Positions 62,401-64,000 of a stretch of 64,000 nt of DNA are shown one piece after another. The translations under genes were made by a program, and so were the position numbers. The notes under the pieces were generated by a model. The model searched no databases and was not told the origin of the DNA. It worked only from the letters and a program-made list of their open reading frames with translations. The DNA comes from Monosiga brevicollis MX1 (lineage: Eukaryota > Opisthokonta > Choanoflagellata > Craspedida > Salpingoecidae), in contig NW_001865068.1 in NCBI RefSeq assembly GCF_000002865.3, forward strand, positions 124,357 to 188,356. Direction: 5' to 3'. The stretch's first letter is position 1. Each line of letters starts with the position of its first letter.

Positions 62401-62767
62401 GCAAGCGGCGCATTTGAACAAGCCGCGACGCCAGAACAGTCATCGCATGCCGGACATGAGCGGGGCTGTGAAAGCAGGTCCCAGCTTGCTGTTACAGCCG
62501 CGCCAACGCCGTCGCTCAAGCACCGAGTCAGGCCACATGACACCCATTTCAGAGCATCACTTGTCCAACGCCTCCAATCCCTCAGCTTATCGCAAGCGCT
62601 CTTCCCTGGGGCCAGTGGAAGAGGCCCTGCGCCAACCAAGCTCGGAGGAAAGCGCACCTCACGCTGAAAAGCGACTGTCTGAGAGCACCATTGAGCTGGC
62701 CCTGTCCGGGGCCAGACGCATGTCAGCACCCGACGCTGTGGTGCATTTGGAGACGAGCGAGATTTGA
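56470..62767 (+). CDS. Receptor guanylyl cyclase: periplasmic-binding ectodomain, TM, kinase, cyclase
   Basis: ATG 56470 ([12 protein letters not shown]) leads to a signal-anchor stretch ending VHA. The ectodomain (56620-57760) follows a bacterial PBP2/PhnD-type binding fold: [33 protein letters not shown] and [14 protein letters not shown] Cys-rich part, a filamin-like Ig domain ([19 protein letters not shown], 58660) and an EGF-like motif precede one membrane helix (58840-58910). The cytosolic kinase domain keeps GEGAFGQV, VAVK, HGDIKSMN and SDFGLSG and ends near 60840. A dimerisation helix (61000-61070) precedes the class III cyclase domain: FFSDIVGFTN, KQETIGDAMFVV, and [15 protein letters not shown], with metal Asp residues and the Glu/Cys pair that selects GTP. 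The tail is Ser-rich. It should make cGMP in response to an extracellular ligand. Many small exons; boundaries approximate. Confidence 0.9.
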
Positions 62768-63280
62768 GACGTGCCCTTGAGCAAGCGGCGGGATGTAAAG
62801 CGTGATCGTCTGGATGAAATAATTGAGCCCATGCAAATGCAATCGGCTGGTCAAGTCGGTTGGTAAGTTGATGACTGAGAAGGCCACGAGGTTGGCGATT
62901 TAAGAGGATGGGGGCATGGGGTGTGGGCCCCGCGCGGAAAAATATGCCAAGGCAATGTGAGATCCGCGTACTCGTCATCCGGACATGAGCAGGTTGCTTT
63001 CCCTGGCAGTGATGACTCATATGACGGGAGAAAAAAAGGAAAAAAAATAAAACCATGGAGACAACGGCCAAAGTATGTGGTTAATTTTGAAGGATAGGAA
63101 GCAGTGCCTTCATAGTCAAGGCACACGGACGGATGACAAACAACGGAGCAGGCCACTCGCAAAGAGCGCGACAGCCATGGGCATGTCAGGGAAGAAGGTA
63201 TGAACGAGGTGATAAAAGGAGTCTGGTGGGGTGTCAGTCTGAGACATTTCCAGGCTGACGCACATGAGCCCAGCCAGAAT
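62768..63280. other. Convergent spacer
   Basis: About 0.5 kb between the stop of the receptor cyclase and the stop of the small minus-strand gene; probably both 3' UTRs. No gene recognised. Confidence 0.6.
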
Positions 63281-63692
63281 TTAATCACGGTAGCGATCGC
63301 CAATCCAGGGGGTATTGCTATAATATTCAAAAAGCACGAGGAACGAGACAGGGCCGCCAGTTAAGAGGATGCGAGAACAGCAAAGTAGTAGGCCACCAGA
63401 TAGGGCCATGAACAGCTAGGGAAGAGCAGGTTGTTTGTCGGGCCAAGCGCTTACGCAAGGATGGGCTTGGAGAACCACTTGTCGGTCAGGTAGACGACAA
63501 AGAGGCCGCCAGCCGCACCGTAGGCTGCTGCCGTGGGAGCCCTTTACATGTTGGTCAGCAGTCAGCCAAAGTGAGCATGCTCGAAACTTTTCAAGGGCAC
63601 GAGCCGAAGCTGGAAGAAAGAGAACTAGGGCATGGCTGCTCGAAGGGCGAGCAGCTCGAGCCAGGACACGAGTCGTACCAGCGGGTGGCCAT
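63281..63692 (-). CDS. Small mitochondrial protein resembling complex III subunit UQCR11/QCR10
   Basis: Exons complement 63679-63692, 63455-63541 and 63281-63317 join in phase to 45 residues. They start MATRWAPTAAAYGAAGG, continue FVVYLTDKWFSKPIL and end TPWIGDRYRD. This parallels UQCR11, whose core reads WVPTAY, then a Gly/Ala-rich membrane helix ending ATDW, then a WVPYINGKFKKD-like end. One short transmembrane helix is present. UQCR11 is a small, non-catalytic subunit of the cytochrome bc1 complex in the mitochondrial inner membrane. The match is short and made by eye. A further upstream exon near 63806-63860 (NRPSWKTASMIR) has a good donor but does not join in phase, so it may be 5' UTR, another gene, or a sign that this start is wrong. 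Confidence 0.48.
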
Positions 63693-64000
63693 CTGTGCAA
63701 GGAGCTTGGGGTTGGTGGCTGATGCAAAGGCAGGAGGTGGAGGGTGAGACGGTTTGGACGGCACGTCTGGCTGGCAGGACTCGGCTCGCGCGAGGCATGG
63801 GCTTACGGATCATGCTGGCGGTCTTCCAGGAAGGACGATTGATGATGCCGAGGCTGCGCGTGTTGGGTATACAAAACACAGGTTTGTCAGCCGAATGAGT
63901 CTGCACACTAGCTGCGTTTGAAGACACCACGAGTGCTGCTGCCGGCTGCGGGCCATGGCAAGGCACACCGACACACTGCCGTCGCCCCAACCTCATCCAC
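63693..64000. other. Right edge, possible upstream exon on minus strand
   Basis: On the minus strand a short open segment with NRPSWKTASMIR is followed by a GTAAGC donor near 63806. It could be an alternative 5' exon of the small mitochondrial gene. The remaining sequence to the edge is not assigned. Confidence 0.3.

Overview
The window looks like gene-dense nuclear DNA of a unicellular holozoan, most probably a choanoflagellate of the Monosiga/Salpingoeca kind. The evidence is moderate GC content, short gene-to-gene distances, many short GT-AG introns, and animal-type gene families (cadherin/EGF giant protein, SH2-bearing myosin, receptor guanylyl cyclase, Spt6, FAF2, UBL5) in non-animal domain arrangements. 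Two 50-base N runs mark assembly gaps. I see no rRNA, tRNA, CRISPR array or transposon.

Layout: UBL5/Hub1 (310-841, minus) is divergent from a FAF2/UBXD8-like gene (1715-4509, plus). Next comes a giant secreted modular protein (5861-25767, plus) of about 6,600 residues with almost no introns. Its order is signal peptide, EGF/sushi modules, about 15 cadherin repeats, more EGF/sushi, an L-domain-like stretch, a thrombospondin-3 motif, cohesin-like and Ig-like domains, a dockerin-like EF-hand pair, nine PAN/apple-like modules set in Ser/Thr mucin tracts, and four C-terminal Cys-rich repeats. A minus-strand phosphodiester glycosidase of the uncovering-enzyme (NAGPA) type follows (26113-27678), then a Ser-rich PH-domain protein (28293-33724, plus).

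The right half holds a class III-like myosin with a C-terminal SH2 domain (34649-40895, minus), divergent from SPT6 (41993-51777, plus), which itself ends in the tandem SH2 module. Then come a PAP2/LPP-family membrane protein with altered catalytic motifs (53135-55277, plus), a receptor guanylyl cyclase whose ectodomain contains a bacterial-type periplasmic binding domain (56470-62767, plus), and at the right edge a tiny gene resembling complex III subunit UQCR11/QCR10 (63281-63692, minus).

The genes do not form one pathway. Themes that recur are cell-surface recognition (giant protein, receptor cyclase, LPP-like protein), phosphotyrosine reading (SH2 myosin) and housekeeping (UBL5, FAF2, SPT6, complex III). 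Introns and spacers are rich in microsatellites. The best candidates for something undescribed are the giant cohesin/dockerin/PAN/mucin cadherin, the SH2 myosin and the periplasmic-binding-domain receptor cyclase. Exon boundaries were read by eye; those not given explicitly should be taken as approximate.
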